NCBI GenBank assembly: GCA_023422775.1
Contig: JAFAGM010000142.1
Coordinates: 1-64,000, forward strand
Source: Pseudomonadota bacterium
GTDB taxonomy: Bacteria > Pseudomonadota > Alphaproteobacteria > Rhizobiales > Xanthobacteraceae
Reading direction: 5' to 3'
Length of the DNA stretch: 64,000 nucleotides
The translations under genes and the position numbers were made by a program. The first letter of the stretch is position 1, and each line of letters opens with the position of its first letter. Shown here piece after piece: positions 8,707 to 17,774 of this stretch. The notes under the pieces were generated by a model. It was not told where the DNA came from. It saw only the letters and a program-made list of their open reading frames with translations, and did not search any database.

Positions 8707-8773
8707 CGAGCAAAAGCCTGCCCCGGACGTGATCCGGGGCGGACACCGGTTCGCGTGAAGAGAACGCCTCAAA
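8707..8773 (+). repeat. Dispersed repeat, partial copy
   Basis: Contains CCCCGGAC..GTCCGGGG-like palindrome (CCCCGGACGTGATCCGGGGC) followed by ACCGGTTCGCGTGAAGAGAACGC, which matches the core of the copies at 25938, 29090 and (reversed) 12460. Confidence 0.6.
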
Positions 8774-8775
8774 TC

Positions 8776-8989
8776 CAGCGCGAGAGCCGGCTCGCCCGAC
8801 TGGCTGCGGCTGCACGGTCACGCGGCATTCCCGTCATCCACCGGAGCCGACAAGGGGTACGACATGGTGGTGCCCGAGGACTGTTGCTCGACGATGAGTG
8901 CCGAATGGCACACGGCTTCCGTGAACTACGCTCTGCAAAACGTGGCGGTGGTGACGGGTGCCGACGCCCTGATCGGATCCTGGTCCTGA
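8776..8989 (+). pseudogene. Isochorismatase-like hydrolase remnant
   Basis: Two pieces of a cysteine-hydrolase (isochorismatase) protein are visible in different frames. RLARLAAAARSRGIPVIHRS (to about 8845) matches the early strand-helix of the family. From 8858 the second piece reads YDMVVPEDCCSTMSAEWHT and then ASVNYALQNVAVVTGADALI before a stop at 8987-8989, matching the C-terminus. The central region with the catalytic residues is missing, so it is a deletion derivative. Confidence 0.7.
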
Positions 8990-9215
8990 CTCGTATGGCG
9001 TGATCGCCTCGTCACCGGGCCAAGCTCCGCAACAGAAGTGTTTCCCGCGGGGGACCGTCCGATTTCAATCCCGGCGTTGCCAGCGCGAACGCGGTCACGA
9101 GCAGCAGGACGCTTGCCGAGATGATGGGGAGACAGAAACGATCCATGAGCAATCAACCGGCGGATGTCCTATCCGTTCCCCGAAACGGGTGGGACGGCGC
9201 CTTGCGCGCGCAATC

Positions 9216-9262
9216 CCCTGCTTGTTTTGCCCCCTGCTTGTTTTGCCCCTGGGTTATTTTGC
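9216..9262. repeat. Degenerate tandem repeat, three units
   Basis: Units beginning CCCTGCTTGTTTTGCC at 9216 and 9232, and CCCTGGGTTATTTTGCC at 9247, repeat with a period of 15-16 bp. No role evident. Confidence 0.6.
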
Positions 9263-9323
9263 CAGATCCAATGGAACCATGGTTGTCCGGCCCGGTTATG
9301 GTGCACCGTCGCAGGAGGACGCC

Positions 9324-9503
9324 ATGGACCGTGTCACCCGCTGTTTGAAGTGCGGCAAGAGAATGGTACCGGCCCCCGGCATCACAGGACGCACCGAGTT
9401 GAAGTGTGTGTTCTGCGATCGGCTCGACCCGATGGAGATGGCCGAGCCGAACAAGTGGGCCGATAGCCCCCTCGCCGCCCCTGTTTCCGAGACGACGCCT
9501 TAG
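9324..9503 (+). CDS. Small zinc-ribbon protein
   Basis: 59 residues with two CxxC knuckles (C7/C10 and C28/C31) separated by 17 residues, a likely structural zinc site. The start at 9324 follows a strong AGGAGG at 9313-9318. Acidic, Pro-rich tail. Partner unknown. Small proteins of this type are common in Bradyrhizobium-like genomes. Confidence 0.75.
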   Translation: MDRVTRCLKCGKRMVPAPGITGRTELKCVFCDRLDPMEMAEPNKWADSPLAAPVSETTP

Positions 9504-9965
9504 GCCAACTCGCCTGTCTTCCCGAAGGGGCGCCCCGTCAAACGTCAGCACGGGATAAAAATCCTGTGATGAATATCTTGGCGACACAAGTGTGTCGGCG
9601 AGCTCACAGTTTGGCCGGCCGAATCATGGCATGCTTTCCTTGCGCCGCTCTCTGGCGCCGTTTCCTCCCGAACTTCACCCCGTCAACACCGGCGGGGTGT
9701 TTTTCTTTGGTGGATGCGGTTGCAGCGAGAACGATCCAGGTCAGCATCATCGGCGAGCCGTTCGTCCCCAACACCCATCCGAGCGAGCGCCAGGCCAGGG
9801 CGCGCCGAACAGGCCAATGCCGGGGGCCATATGCACGGCAGCGGCATGAACTGTCGCAGTTTTGTCACCTCGCGCACAAAAGCGCCGCACTTATCCACCG
9901 GTGGTCTCTGCACCAGTTGATTCCGCAGAATCCGTTTGCTGGACTGTGCTTGGCCGAGGTGATTC
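9504..9965. other. Intergenic stretch without supported gene
   Basis: Open frames here have no signature or credible ribosome binding site. The only structure I see is a terminator-like hairpin (9676-9704). Confidence 0.5.
9676..9704 (+). terminator. Rho-independent terminator-like hairpin
   Basis: CACCCCG (9676-9682) pairs with CGGGGTG (9693-9699), followed by five Ts. It lies 170 bp past the zinc-ribbon gene and could end its transcript or that of an unseen RNA. Confidence 0.55.
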
Positions 9966-10382
9966 ATGACATGGATGAGGGAACGCGATCTCCTGATCGC
10001 GCAGACGCTGGCGTTTGTTCAATCGGTGACCGGCAAGAAGCCGGACGCCGAGAGCATGGTCGCGACGCCCGCTACCCCGCGTCCGGCCCCGCCCCCCAGC
10101 ACGGCCACCGCTCCCGCGCAGATCAACGCTCCCGCACAGATCCACGATATCGCGGCGTTGCTGGCCGTGAGCGGCGGCGTTGCCGAGCGGCCGAAATCGC
10201 CGCCGCCGGCGCGCCCCGACCTGCGGGATGAATTCCAGTCCGAGATCAAGGCGCGGGTGGCGAACTTCCGCGCGCATCAGGAGCGGTTCAACCGCGAGCG
10301 CGAGGCCTATTGCAGCGCCACCATGGCCAGGGTCTACGCCTCCATCAAGGAGATCGAGCTGCCGCCGCGGCCGGACAAATAG
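9966..10382 (+). CDS. Hypothetical cytosolic protein with Pro/Ala linker
   Basis: 138 residues: an N-terminal helix (MRERDLLIAQTLAFVQSVTG), a Pro/Ala-rich linker (about 35-60), and a charged C-terminal helical segment (DEFQSEIKARVANFRAHQERFNREREAY split across 88-115) that may form a coiled coil. GAGGTG upstream is a plausible ribosome binding site; ATG at 9975 is an alternative. Function unknown. Confidence 0.65.
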   Translation: MTWMRERDLLIAQTLAFVQSVTGKKPDAESMVATPATPRPAPPPSTATAPAQINAPAQIHDIAALLAVSGGVAERPKSPPPARPDLRDEFQSEIKARVANFRAHQERFNREREAYCSATMARVYASIKEIELPPRPDK

Positions 10383-10400
10383 CCCGGGCCGACAGCCCGC

Positions 10401-11249
10401 TTACCTCCCCGCAATTTTCTCCAGCACCGGCAGCAGGTGCGCCATGAACGCCTGCGGGTCTTCGCTCATCGGGAAATGGCCGAGGCCCTTCATGATGGTG
10501 ACTTCGCAGCCGGGAATGCTGTTCGCCACCGCAAGCGTTTCCTCCGGCGTGCAGGAATAATCGTATTCGCCCGACAGCAGAAACAGCGGGCAGCGCCGCG
10601 TGTCGATCTGCGCGACCCGGCCGCGAATGTCGCCGTCGAGCTTGTAGAAGTACAGGTCGCCCTTGAAGACGCCGGGGCCGCCCTGCATGTAGTGCCACAG
10701 CGTCTCCCACCTCTCGCTGTCCGGAGCATCCGGGCCGACCAGACCCGAGACGATGGCGCCGCAGACTTCACCGCCATGCACGTCCGGGCGATGCAGGAAG
10801 TTGAGATCGTAGTAGGGATCGACATGCGCGCCGGCCTGCAGCCCGATGATGGCGCGAAAGCTTTCGGGATGTTCGAGCGCCAGATGCAGCGCGATGCGGC
10901 CGCCAATCGAACAGCCGATCAGGATCGGCCGGTCGAGCCCGAGGGCTGCCGAAATCTCCAGCACCATCGACGTGTATTGCGCCGAGGTGAGCTGGTACTC
11001 CTCGTCGTGCCAGCCGGCGGGCGGCGATGACTTGCCGTGCCAGGGCATGTCGAAGGCGATCACGCGGTGCCTTGACGTCACGCGCGCGTCGTTCATCAGC
11101 CCGCGATACTGCCGCCCGTCCGAGCCCGCGGTGTGCAGGCACAGCAGCGGGGTGCCCTCGCCTGCCTCCTCGACATAGATCCGGTGCGGCCGGCCGAACA
11201 AATCGAGATGCATGTAGCGGCCGATGATCGGTTCGAACTTCGCGCTCAT
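10401..11249 (-). CDS. Alpha/beta hydrolase
   Basis: 282-residue cytosolic alpha/beta-hydrolase. The nucleophile elbow is GCSIGG (S114), the oxyanion loop HTAGSDGRQ is near 39-47, the acid is in LSGEYDYS and the histidine in GLGHFPMSEDP. Resembles C-C bond hydrolases and esterases acting on small acids. It overlaps by 4 bp the upstream SCP2-like gene, so the pair is co-translated. Substrate unknown. Confidence 0.88.
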   Translation of the reverse strand: MSAKFEPIIGRYMHLDLFGRPHRIYVEEAGEGTPLLCLHTAGSDGRQYRGLMNDARVTSRHRVIAFDMPWHGKSSPPAGWHDEEYQLTSAQYTSMVLEISAALGLDRPILIGCSIGGRIALHLALEHPESFRAIIGLQAGAHVDPYYDLNFLHRPDVHGGEVCGAIVSGLVGPDAPDSERWETLWHYMQGGPGVFKGDLYFYKLDGDIRGRVAQIDTRRCPLFLLSGEYDYSCTPEETLAVANSIPGCEVTIMKGLGHFPMSEDPQAFMAHLLPVLEKIAGR

Positions 11250-11614
11250 GCGGCGGCTCCCTCCGCGCGCAGCTTGGCGAGCGCTTCTTTGAAATAGCGC
11301 AAGTGGGACATGAAGACCTGCAGATTGCCCTCGGCCTTCAGCGCGCGCCGCTTGATCAGCGCCATCAGGTCATTCGATCCCGGCGGAGGTCGCCTGCTCC
11401 AGAACTTCTGCCAATCCTCCTCGGAGGCACGCAGCGCAAAGGACGAGGACGGCATCACGAACGGGCCTGGTGCGACCGCCACGACTCGGCCCTCGAAGAT
11501 CGAGATCAGCCAGGCGTTGCGGCCTGCTTCCAGGAGGAAGGTGGTCGTCAGGTAGCGGCCTCGCCGGACCAATCCCTCGTCCGCGTTGACCCGTTGCTGC
11601 AGGGTTTCGATCAT
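11246..11614 (-). CDS. SCP2-like small protein paired with hydrolase
   Basis: About 122 residues. The mid-part FEGRVVAVAPGPFVMPSSSF and the C-terminal LKAEGNLQVFMSHLRYFKEAL resemble sterol-carrier-type (SCP2) ligand-binding domains. ATG at 11614 was preferred (AGGGA 6 bp upstream) over a GTG at 11632. Coupled to the downstream hydrolase by ATGA overlap; a shared lipid-like or CoA-linked substrate is a guess. Confidence 0.6.
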   Translation of the reverse strand: MIETLQQRVNADEGLVRRGRYLTTTFLLEAGRNAWLISIFEGRVVAVAPGPFVMPSSSFALRASEEDWQKFWSRRPPPGSNDLMALIKRRALKAEGNLQVFMSHLRYFKEALAKLRAEGAAA

Positions 11615-11632
11615 CTCCGTCCCGTCCCTCAC

Positions 11633-12053
11633 AAGTTCGCCCGACGTTTGGGTACGCGGTGCGCGTTGGTCGTCATGATCAGGAGATTGGCCGGGGCGTC
11701 AATCCGCTGCGCCCGAACGCATTATTTCACAGCCAGGCACATACCAGCGCCACGTTGGCCGCGCAGGCGGCGAACAACGTAACGGTAAGCGTCAGTCGGA
11801 CGCGTTCGCAGAAGATCTGGCAGATCGGGCTCATGGCCGGAAGCATCCGGCGATTCTAGCGAAGGAGTCTCGGGGATTCTTTTTCGCGGGGTTTACCTCC
11901 CGTTTACGACTCAGAGACGGCCCTGGAAGTCCCACAAAATGGCCCGGAAGGGACGTTTTTCGACCTCACACGACGGTGAAGCTGGCGGGCATGGCAGCCA
12001 GAACTGCAACCCGGACCGCCCTTCCGCGTTGACCGTCTTTCCCGGAGCCGACG
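11633..12053. other. Intergenic stretch without supported gene
   Basis: Divergent upstream region of the SCP2-like gene and of the 84-residue protein gene. Short frames lack support. Confidence 0.45.
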
Positions 12054-12308
12054 ATGCCCTACGCGCTGTTCTCCAATGAAGCCAAGCTCAGCAAGGCCTA
12101 TCCCACCGAAGCCGATGTCTGGAAGGTTGCCCAGAACAGCGGCCTCGTCGTCGATGTCGTTTCCGAGGAGGCGAAGTTCGCACCCCGCCGGATGCTGGAC
12201 CATGACTACGAGATCAGGTTCTGCCAGGCGGAGCCGCACGAGGACCCTGCCCGCAACAAGGCCGACGCCGAGCGCGAGGCCCTGACCGAGTTGCAACTGG
12301 CGTCCTGA
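12054..12308 (+). CDS. Conserved hypothetical protein (84 aa)
   Basis: Small cytosolic protein starting MPYALFSNEAKLSKAYPTEADVW and ending in an acidic helix. No cysteine pair or membrane segment. CGGAG upstream of ATG supports the start. Gene form resembles a conserved Bradyrhizobium-type hypothetical. Function unknown. Confidence 0.65.
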   Translation: MPYALFSNEAKLSKAYPTEADVWKVAQNSGLVVDVVSEEAKFAPRRMLDHDYEIRFCQAEPHEDPARNKADAEREALTELQLAS

Positions 12309-12459
12309 GGCTGGCGTCCTGAGGCGCCGGCCGCCCCGATCGCAACAGCGTACCCGACACACGGCCGAATTTTTGCGAATTTTTGAGACAAGCCAGCCCG
12401 GCCGGGCAGACAAACCGACGCAATGTCTGAATCCCGGTTCGGCGGAAGAAGCAGCGCTC

Positions 12460-12571
12460 CAGAGCCTTTTCCGTTCCGATGGAATCGAAACGGGGCTCTA
12501 GATTCTTGTTTTGACGCGTTTTCTGACGCGAACCGGTTTCCACTTCGCTGGAAAACGCTCTACGGGGTCGC
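12460..12571 (-). repeat. Dispersed palindromic repeat, full copy (reverse)
   Basis: Reverse-orientation copy of the 29090-29188 element: an inverted repeat AGAGCC..GGCTCT around CCGTTCCGATGGAATCG, then GACGCGTTTTCTGACGCGAACC and GTTTCCACTTCGCTGGAAAACGCTCT (shown in two parts). It overlaps the 3' end of the next gene by 12 bp. Confidence 0.75.
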
Positions 12572-12799
12572 CGATGCCAGCGACGCCTGCTCCGAAGCAA
12601 GCGTTACGCAAGCCTTGCGCCGCTGCACGCCCCTGACCGCACCCGTCACCTTGAGCACCTTGCCGGCCCCGCAAGACGGGTCCTGCACGAAGGCGATCTC
12701 ATAGGGAGCAAGGATGAGCGGTTCGGTCTTCAGGACGGTTTGGGCAAGGCACGGAAACGCCGCTGCGGAAAAGATCAGCCCTAACGCAAAAACACGCAT
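12560..12799 (-). CDS. Small exported protein (79 aa)
   Basis: Signal peptide MRVFALGLIFSAAAFPCLAQ is followed by a short mature domain with two cysteines (in DPSCGAG and RRKACVT) that could form a disulfide in the periplasm. ATG at 12799 was chosen because the signal peptide begins there; the longer frame has no support. Function unknown. The gene's 3' end overlaps a dispersed repeat, suggesting the repeat inserted at or reshaped the end of the gene. Confidence 0.65.
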   Translation of the reverse strand: MRVFALGLIFSAAAFPCLAQTVLKTEPLILAPYEIAFVQDPSCGAGKVLKVTGAVRGVQRRKACVTLASEQASLASATP

Positions 12800-12929
12800 G
12801 TTCGTTTGTCCACCACCAACCGGCAGAACCATAATAGCGGATCGTGACGAAAAGTTGCGTGCAGCGCGAAAATTATTTTCGACGACAAAAGAAACGGCGG
12901 CGGCACCCTTCCGGCACGCGTCGGCCAGT

Positions 12930-12959
12930 AAAAAAGGCCGGCGCACGGCCGGCCTTTTT
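12930..12959. terminator. Bidirectional terminator
   Basis: A-run, GGCCGGC, short loop, GCCGGCC, T-run: symmetric hairpin with As on one side and Ts on the other, directly after the outer-membrane protein gene on the minus strand. Confidence 0.85.
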
Positions 12960-12978
12960 CGCGATACGGACGTCCGTA

Positions 12979-13692
12979 TCAGTATCTGGAAGCAGCCGGG
13001 CCACCCCAGCCGAAGCGGTAGTTCACGCCCACCTTGGCGGTGTGCTCGTCGTTCTTGAAGCTGCGTCCGGCGATGTCGGCTGGGCCGGACGTGAAGGTGG
13101 TGTTGCCGAAATTGTAGTACTGGTACTCGGCCTTGGCCGACCAGTTCGGGGCGAACATGTATTCGAGACCGCCGCCGACGGTGTAGCCGTCCTTGTGGTT
13201 GCCATTGGTGGTGAAGCCCGCCGGCACGCCGGCCACCGACACGCCGACATTATTGCCGTCGCGCCAGGCGTAACCGCCCTTGGCGTAGAGCAGCGCCGGA
13301 CCCCAGGTGTAGCCGAGCCGGCCGGTGACCGAGCCGATCTGGTCGGTGCTGGACGTCACCAGCGTGCCACCCGGGAAAAGGACGCCGTTATTGTTGTTGC
13401 TCGGCAGCCAGCTGTACTGGGCTTCGGCGCCGAACACCCAGTTGGGCGCGAACTGGTAGTCGAAGCCGCCCTGCACGCCGCCGAGGAAGCGGGCGTCGCT
13501 GCCCTGCAGCGAATCGTTCCCGGCAAAGGCGCCGCCGACATGGCCGCCGATATAGAACCCGGTCCAGTTGTAGACGACCGCGGGAGCGGTATAGGCCGGC
13601 GCCTTGGTATAGGGCCTGGGCGGCATGTCCGCCGCGAAGGCTGGAGCCGCCATGGCGGCCAGCGCGGCAGCGCCCATCAATACCTTCTTCAT
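12979..13692 (-). CDS. Outer-membrane beta-barrel protein (Omp25/RopB-like)
   Basis: 237 residues: signal peptide ending PAFAAD (about 21), a Pro/Tyr linker, then VVYNWTGFYIGGHVGGAF typical of the Omp25/Omp31 family, alternating strands with GG-x-G-Y turns, and a C-terminal GVNYRFGWGG barrel end (final residue Tyr rather than Phe). Likely an eight-stranded structural porin-like barrel in the outer membrane. Ends just before the strong terminator at 12930, so it is probably monocistronic. Confidence 0.9.
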   Translation of the reverse strand: MKKVLMGAAALAAMAAPAFAADMPPRPYTKAPAYTAPAVVYNWTGFYIGGHVGGAFAGNDSLQGSDARFLGGVQGGFDYQFAPNWVFGAEAQYSWLPSNNNNGVLFPGGTLVTSSTDQIGSVTGRLGYTWGPALLYAKGGYAWRDGNNVGVSVAGVPAGFTTNGNHKDGYTVGGGLEYMFAPNWSAKAEYQYYNFGNTTFTSGPADIAGRSFKNDEHTAKVGVNYRFGWGGPAASRY

Positions 13693-14022
13693 ACTCGTAT
13701 CCCCGTTACAAACGTTGCAGGTACCAAACCAAACAACGTGACCTCATTTAGGTTGCTTTGCGGCAGCGCCACTGCGCCAAATCCCCGCAACCGTGCCCGC
13801 GCAGCCACAGACCGCTTTGGTTCCTCGCAGGTAAGGCTCTTTTTCGCGTTAATCGGGTGGTTTCCCACTCGGGTTAGGTCCGCAACGGCTAAGGCAAGGT
13901 TCAAGCCTCCCCGAAAAGTGATCCGAATTCGTTCACGGTTCCGTCCCGGCGCCCCGCGGAGCCCTTCCGGTCACGCCGGCAAAAAGCCTGCCTCCCGGCA
14001 CGGAAACGTGTCCGGTAGCGCA
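13693..14022. other. Intergenic stretch upstream of the barrel gene
   Basis: Presumably carries the promoter of the beta-barrel gene; I cannot place -35/-10 boxes with confidence and see no gene. Confidence 0.4.
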
Positions 14023-14445
14023 CTACCGCGCCAGCTTCTCCAGCTCCGCGAACGGCGCATAGGCGGCCCCGGCGCATGGCTCGGTCGCGTTCTCAAGGAT
14101 GCGGTCGAGCCGGCCGTCGACGAACAGAAAGGCCCGTTCGCGCGGCTCGCGGTAGCCGCCATCGGATTCGCGCGCACTGAACCGGACGCAGACAATGTAG
14201 CGCTGCCGTCCGCCGACGACCCGCTGGACCGGCTGGGCCATGACGGCGTCACGCACGCCGACGGGGTTGTTGAGGTAGGTCCTCAGGAACGCCAGCACTT
14301 CGGCGCGGAAGTTATTGGGAAAGGGCTGGTCCGAGACGCCGCGATCCTCGGTAAACGTGATCGGTTTGCCGTCGTCGCTGGCGGCACAGGCCGCAAGCGC
14401 CAACGGCAGCAAAACCATCGCCGCAATTCTGGCTGATCCCCTCAA
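14023..14445 (-). CDS. Lipoprotein of unknown function
   Basis: 140 residues with a signal peptide ending in a lipobox (LAAC, cysteine at 20) and then a small globular domain with FLRTYLNNPVGVRDA and RYIVCVRFSAR. Two further cysteines (in IVCVRF and EPCAGA) may pair. Likely anchored in the periplasm-facing membrane. No family recognised. Confidence 0.7.
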   Translation of the reverse strand: MRGSARIAAMVLLPLALAACAASDDGKPITFTEDRGVSDQPFPNNFRAEVLAFLRTYLNNPVGVRDAVMAQPVQRVVGGRQRYIVCVRFSARESDGGYREPRERAFLFVDGRLDRILENATEPCAGAAYAPFAELEKLAR

Positions 14446-14705
14446 GCGAATCCCCTGCCGCCTTCGCCGCTTCTTAGACCGCCTGATGGCGAAATGGAAT
14501 TCGCAAGCCGGTTATCCCGCCTTCACTTCCGAAAGGTTGAGAACGGCACCAGCCCACGACCATGGGGGGAAATGGCGTGGGCTGGTGGGAAACCCGCGGG
14601 CGCGACGGGGCAATGGGGATCGAAACGCGCCGGCGGATCATTTCAGCGACACATCGCGCGCCTGCTCGCGACGTGGCGTGTGGCCTGTGTGAGCAGGCGC
14701 ACGGT

Positions 14706-14942
14706 TCAGTGATGGTGGTGATGGCGATGATGATGAAACCGGAAGTGCTCAAAGTGACGATGATGGTGACGATAGTGATGGTGGTGGTCGCGGCCACCCC
14801 AGCCGTAGGCGTTGAACACCCTCGAGTTTACGTGCCCGTCTCTGACGGTCGGCGGGCGTGTATCTCTGCCATGGCCACCGGCGAACGCAGGCGCTGCAAA
14901 AACGGAAACCGCGAGCAGCGCGGCGGAAATGGTCTTGAGCAT
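14706..14942 (-). CDS. Histidine-rich exported protein
   Basis: 78 residues: signal peptide MLKTISAALLAVSVFAAPAF, then a mature part whose last 30 residues are mostly His, Arg, Phe and Tyr, ending in a run of five His. GAGGAG precedes the ATG at 14942. A metal-buffering role in the periplasm is plausible from composition but not shown. Confidence 0.65.
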   Translation of the reverse strand: MLKTISAALLAVSVFAAPAFAGGHGRDTRPPTVRDGHVNSRVFNAYGWGGRDHHHHYRHHHRHFEHFRFHHHRHHHHH

Positions 14943-15224
14943 GGTTGTCTCCTCATCCAGCGGATCGGCGCATCTTCGACCGGATGGTCTGACTTCGCCG
15001 ATCATGCAGACGACGCTAATGCCGGCGTGCTGAACCTCTCCTGAAGCGAACCTGTGGCGTTCGTTCATCTGAATAAAAAGTTTGTCATGTCCGATGACGT
15101 CTGCTCCGCGGCACTTGCGAAGTTGGCGAAATCGAGGTGTGCGGGCGGGAATGTTCTCGGCCGCCGGGTGTTCACATCTGCGACCTTCGGTGTAGGATTG
15201 CCAGACGGCCATCAGGAGAGATGC

Positions 15225-15764
15225 ATGAATAAACTAGCGATCAGGCTTTTGACTCTCGCAATGCTGTCGCTCACGCTCGCGGCGGCCCCCGTCGTTACCG
15301 TAGTCTACGCAGCACCCGACAACGATCCGCCTCCGCCGCCGCAAAAGAAGAAAAAGAAATCAAGCGAAGCCCGTCCGGGCGTCGAACAGACCGCTTTCGC
15401 CGACGGCTATCGCGCCGCCTACGCGGCGATCTATGACCGCCACGACTACGCCTCCGCGATCGAGCAGTTGAAGGCGCTGGGCCACGACGACAGCGCCGCC
15501 GTCGCCAACCTGATCGGCTACTCCTATCGCAAGCTCGGCGACTACAAGGTCTCGCAGGTCTGGTACGAGCGCGCGCTCAAGGCCGATCCGAACCACGTCA
15601 AGACCTGGCAGTATTACGGCCTGTGGCAGATCGAACAGGGCAACCGCGATCAGGCGCAATATCACCTGAACAGGATTGCCCAGCTCGCCGGCACAACAAG
15701 CGAGGAATATCGCTCGCTCGCCGCCGCGCTGGAAAAGCCGCCGGGCACCGGGTTGGTTTATTAA
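15225..15764 (+). CDS. Exported TPR protein
   Basis: 179 residues: signal peptide to about residue 29 (AVVYAAP-type end), a Pro run and Lys run (PPPPPQKKKKK), then two or three TPR units (for example DYKVSQVWYERALKADPNHVKTW as two consecutive helices about 110-132). ATG at 15225 follows AGGAGAG. Likely a periplasmic scaffold for protein contacts. Partner unknown. Confidence 0.75.
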   Translation: MNKLAIRLLTLAMLSLTLAAAPVVTVVYAAPDNDPPPPPQKKKKKSSEARPGVEQTAFADGYRAAYAAIYDRHDYASAIEQLKALGHDDSAAVANLIGYSYRKLGDYKVSQVWYERALKADPNHVKTWQYYGLWQIEQGNRDQAQYHLNRIAQLAGTTSEEYRSLAAALEKPPGTGLVY

Positions 15765-15780
15765 GATACAACGCTCTCCG

Positions 15781-15866
15781 CGTCATTGCGAGGAGCGTAA
15801 GCGACGAAGCAATCCATCCATCCGTTATGCCGCGATATGGATTGCTTCGCTTCGCTCGCAATGACG
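15781..15866. repeat. Palindromic intergenic repeat
   Basis: CGTCATTGCGAG at the left end pairs with CTCGCAATGACG at the right end, and GAAGCAATCCAT pairs with ATGGATTGCTTC. Typical alphaproteobacterial dispersed hairpin; may act as a terminator between the converging TPR and S10 genes. Confidence 0.8.
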
Positions 15867-15915
15867 AAACAATGAGAGGCGCAGTCGTAATGACTGCGCC
15901 TCTCTTGTTTGAGTA

Positions 15916-17487
15916 TTACTTCATCAGCGCCTCGACTTCCGAGCGGAACGCCTGGCGCGTGTCGTCGCGCGAATAGAACATGTGGCCGCCGGGATAGACC
16001 ACGAGCTTCACGCGGTCAGCACCTGCGAAGGCCGGCAACTGGTCGAGCAATACCTTGGACGCAAAATAGGGCGTGGCGAGATCGAACATGCCGTGGCCGA
16101 CCAAGAGCTTCATCTTCGGATCGAGCGCGAGAATCTGGCGCAACTGCGAGACCGACTGCGCCGGACCGCGGCCGAAATCCCACGACCGGTTCACGCTCTC
16201 GCTGAGCAACTGGTACGAACCATCGGGCCGCCAGTTGAGCTTGCGCGTGGTGACGTCGACCGCAGCGCTCGTCAGCGGCGCCATCAGGGAATCGCCGGAA
16301 GGGTCGCCGAAATGGATGCCGCTCGAATCCGGGTACGGATCGATGCCGGATACGGTGGCGTCATAGCGTCCGATGATCCTGCCGTTGCGGCGGTCGAACT
16401 CCCGGCGGAACTCGCTGATACCGAAGCGTCCGGCCAGCCTGCGGCTGACAGCCTGATCGATGCCGGTCAGCGCCGCCACCTTGTCGGCGAGCCGCGTCGT
16501 CGCCTCCTTGTCCGCCTGCCCCTTCATCAAGTCGGCAAGAAATTCGGTCTGGGCATAACGTTCGACGTCGGCGAGATCGGCGCGCGTCATCCCGCCCCTG
16601 GCCTCGCGCGCCACCGCCGCCATGCTCGGCAGGCTGTACACGTATTGCAGCAGGCTGGAGCCGGAAAAGTCGCGGAAGTCGAGCAAGGGAGAAACCAGGA
16701 TCAGCCCACGCACGCCGACGCCCTGCTGGGTCTGCAGGTTGCGAACGATCTTCGGTCCGCGAATGCCGCCATAGCTCTCGCCGGCCACGAACTTCGGCGA
16801 CAGCAGGCGGTCGTATTTTTCCAGCCAGCGCCGGATCACCAGCGCGATCGAGCTGACGTCACCGTCGACGGAAAGAAACCGCTTGCGCACATCCTCGCCC
16901 GACGCGACGAACCGGCTGTAGCCGGTGCCGACGGGATCGATGAATACGAGATCGGTGAAGTCGAGCCAGGTCTCGGCGTTGGGTGACACTTCGGGCGTCG
17001 CGGAAGATATCGCGCCGTCGCCGCCGATCGACAATCGCCACGGCCCCGCCGCGCCGAACTGCAGCCAGGCCGAGGACGCGCCCGGGCCGCCATTGAACAG
17101 GAAGGTCACCGGACGGGTCGCGTGATCGGCGCCGTCGAGCTGGTAGGAGGTGTAGGCGATATCGGCCTGCGGCTCTCCCTTGTCGTCGAACAGGCGAATC
17201 GAGCCCGCCGTGGCGCTGAAGTCGAGCGTGCGTCCGGGCAGCGCCAGCGTCTGCCTGGTCGTGGAATCCGGCGGCAAGCGGCGCGCTTCGGCCGCAGGCG
17301 AGGTTGCGCCGTTGCCGCGCCCCGCTCCGCCCTTCTGTCCGGATGGAGACGGCGATGGCGTCGCTGCGGGTTGCTGCTGCGGCGATGCCACGCGGGCGTC
17401 CTGCGCGCGTACTCCGGCCGCCCAACACAAGGCCAGAAGCGCGACGGCCAGGCGCATATGACGCTGCGCTGCGAAACGAAAAACCAT
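15916..17487 (-). CDS. Secreted S10-family serine carboxypeptidase-like protein
   Basis: Peptidase S10 homologue of about 523 residues. The leader holds MRLAVALLALCWAAGVRAQD and a Gln/Pro/Ser-rich linker. The catalytic domain has FLFNGGPGASSAWLQ (oxyanion region), the nucleophile motif GESYGG, an Asp region (VGHGMFDLATPY) and the catalytic His in YPGGHMFY. It probably works in the periplasm. ATG at 17487 has GGGAG upstream; ATG at 17457, right at the signal peptide, is also possible. Confidence 0.88.
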   Translation of the reverse strand: MVFRFAAQRHMRLAVALLALCWAAGVRAQDARVASPQQQPAATPSPSPSGQKGGAGRGNGATSPAAEARRLPPDSTTRQTLALPGRTLDFSATAGSIRLFDDKGEPQADIAYTSYQLDGADHATRPVTFLFNGGPGASSAWLQFGAAGPWRLSIGGDGAISSATPEVSPNAETWLDFTDLVFIDPVGTGYSRFVASGEDVRKRFLSVDGDVSSIALVIRRWLEKYDRLLSPKFVAGESYGGIRGPKIVRNLQTQQGVGVRGLILVSPLLDFRDFSGSSLLQYVYSLPSMAAVAREARGGMTRADLADVERYAQTEFLADLMKGQADKEATTRLADKVAALTGIDQAVSRRLAGRFGISEFRREFDRRNGRIIGRYDATVSGIDPYPDSSGIHFGDPSGDSLMAPLTSAAVDVTTRKLNWRPDGSYQLLSESVNRSWDFGRGPAQSVSQLRQILALDPKMKLLVGHGMFDLATPYFASKVLLDQLPAFAGADRVKLVVYPGGHMFYSRDDTRQAFRSEVEALMK

Positions 17488-17774
17488 GTCCTTGGCTCCC
17501 TGCGCCACCCAGCCCTTGCCCGAGATTCCGTCCGACACTGCGACAGTCGGGCTGTGCTGCACAACGACAAGAAGCCGGCGGAAATCACAATCCCGACAGC
17601 ATGGCGTGAGGTAATCCGCGTAACCGCCTGTCGTACCTCAAGGTTGTCCTCGCGGACGGTTAGGTGGTAACCATCGGCTCCAACGGCTGACCGGCCGATT
17701 ATTTTTGCTTGAAACATGCAACCATTCCGGCGCTGACGCGACTAACGAACCTGCGCTCTCCAATGGGGTCCAAA

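Larger units (their letters stand above)
8559..9323. other. Gene-poor stretch: repeat, decayed hydrolase gene, tandem repeat
   Basis: Between tRNA-Thr and the zinc-ribbon gene no intact gene was found. It contains a dispersed repeat copy (8707-8773), an isochorismatase-family remnant (8776-8989) and a short tandem repeat (9216-9262). Confidence 0.6.

Noticed and set aside
12844..14436. 530-codon plus-strand ORF opposite the beta-barrel and lipoprotein genes
   Set aside because: Runs across a terminator and two real genes on the other strand; no signature.
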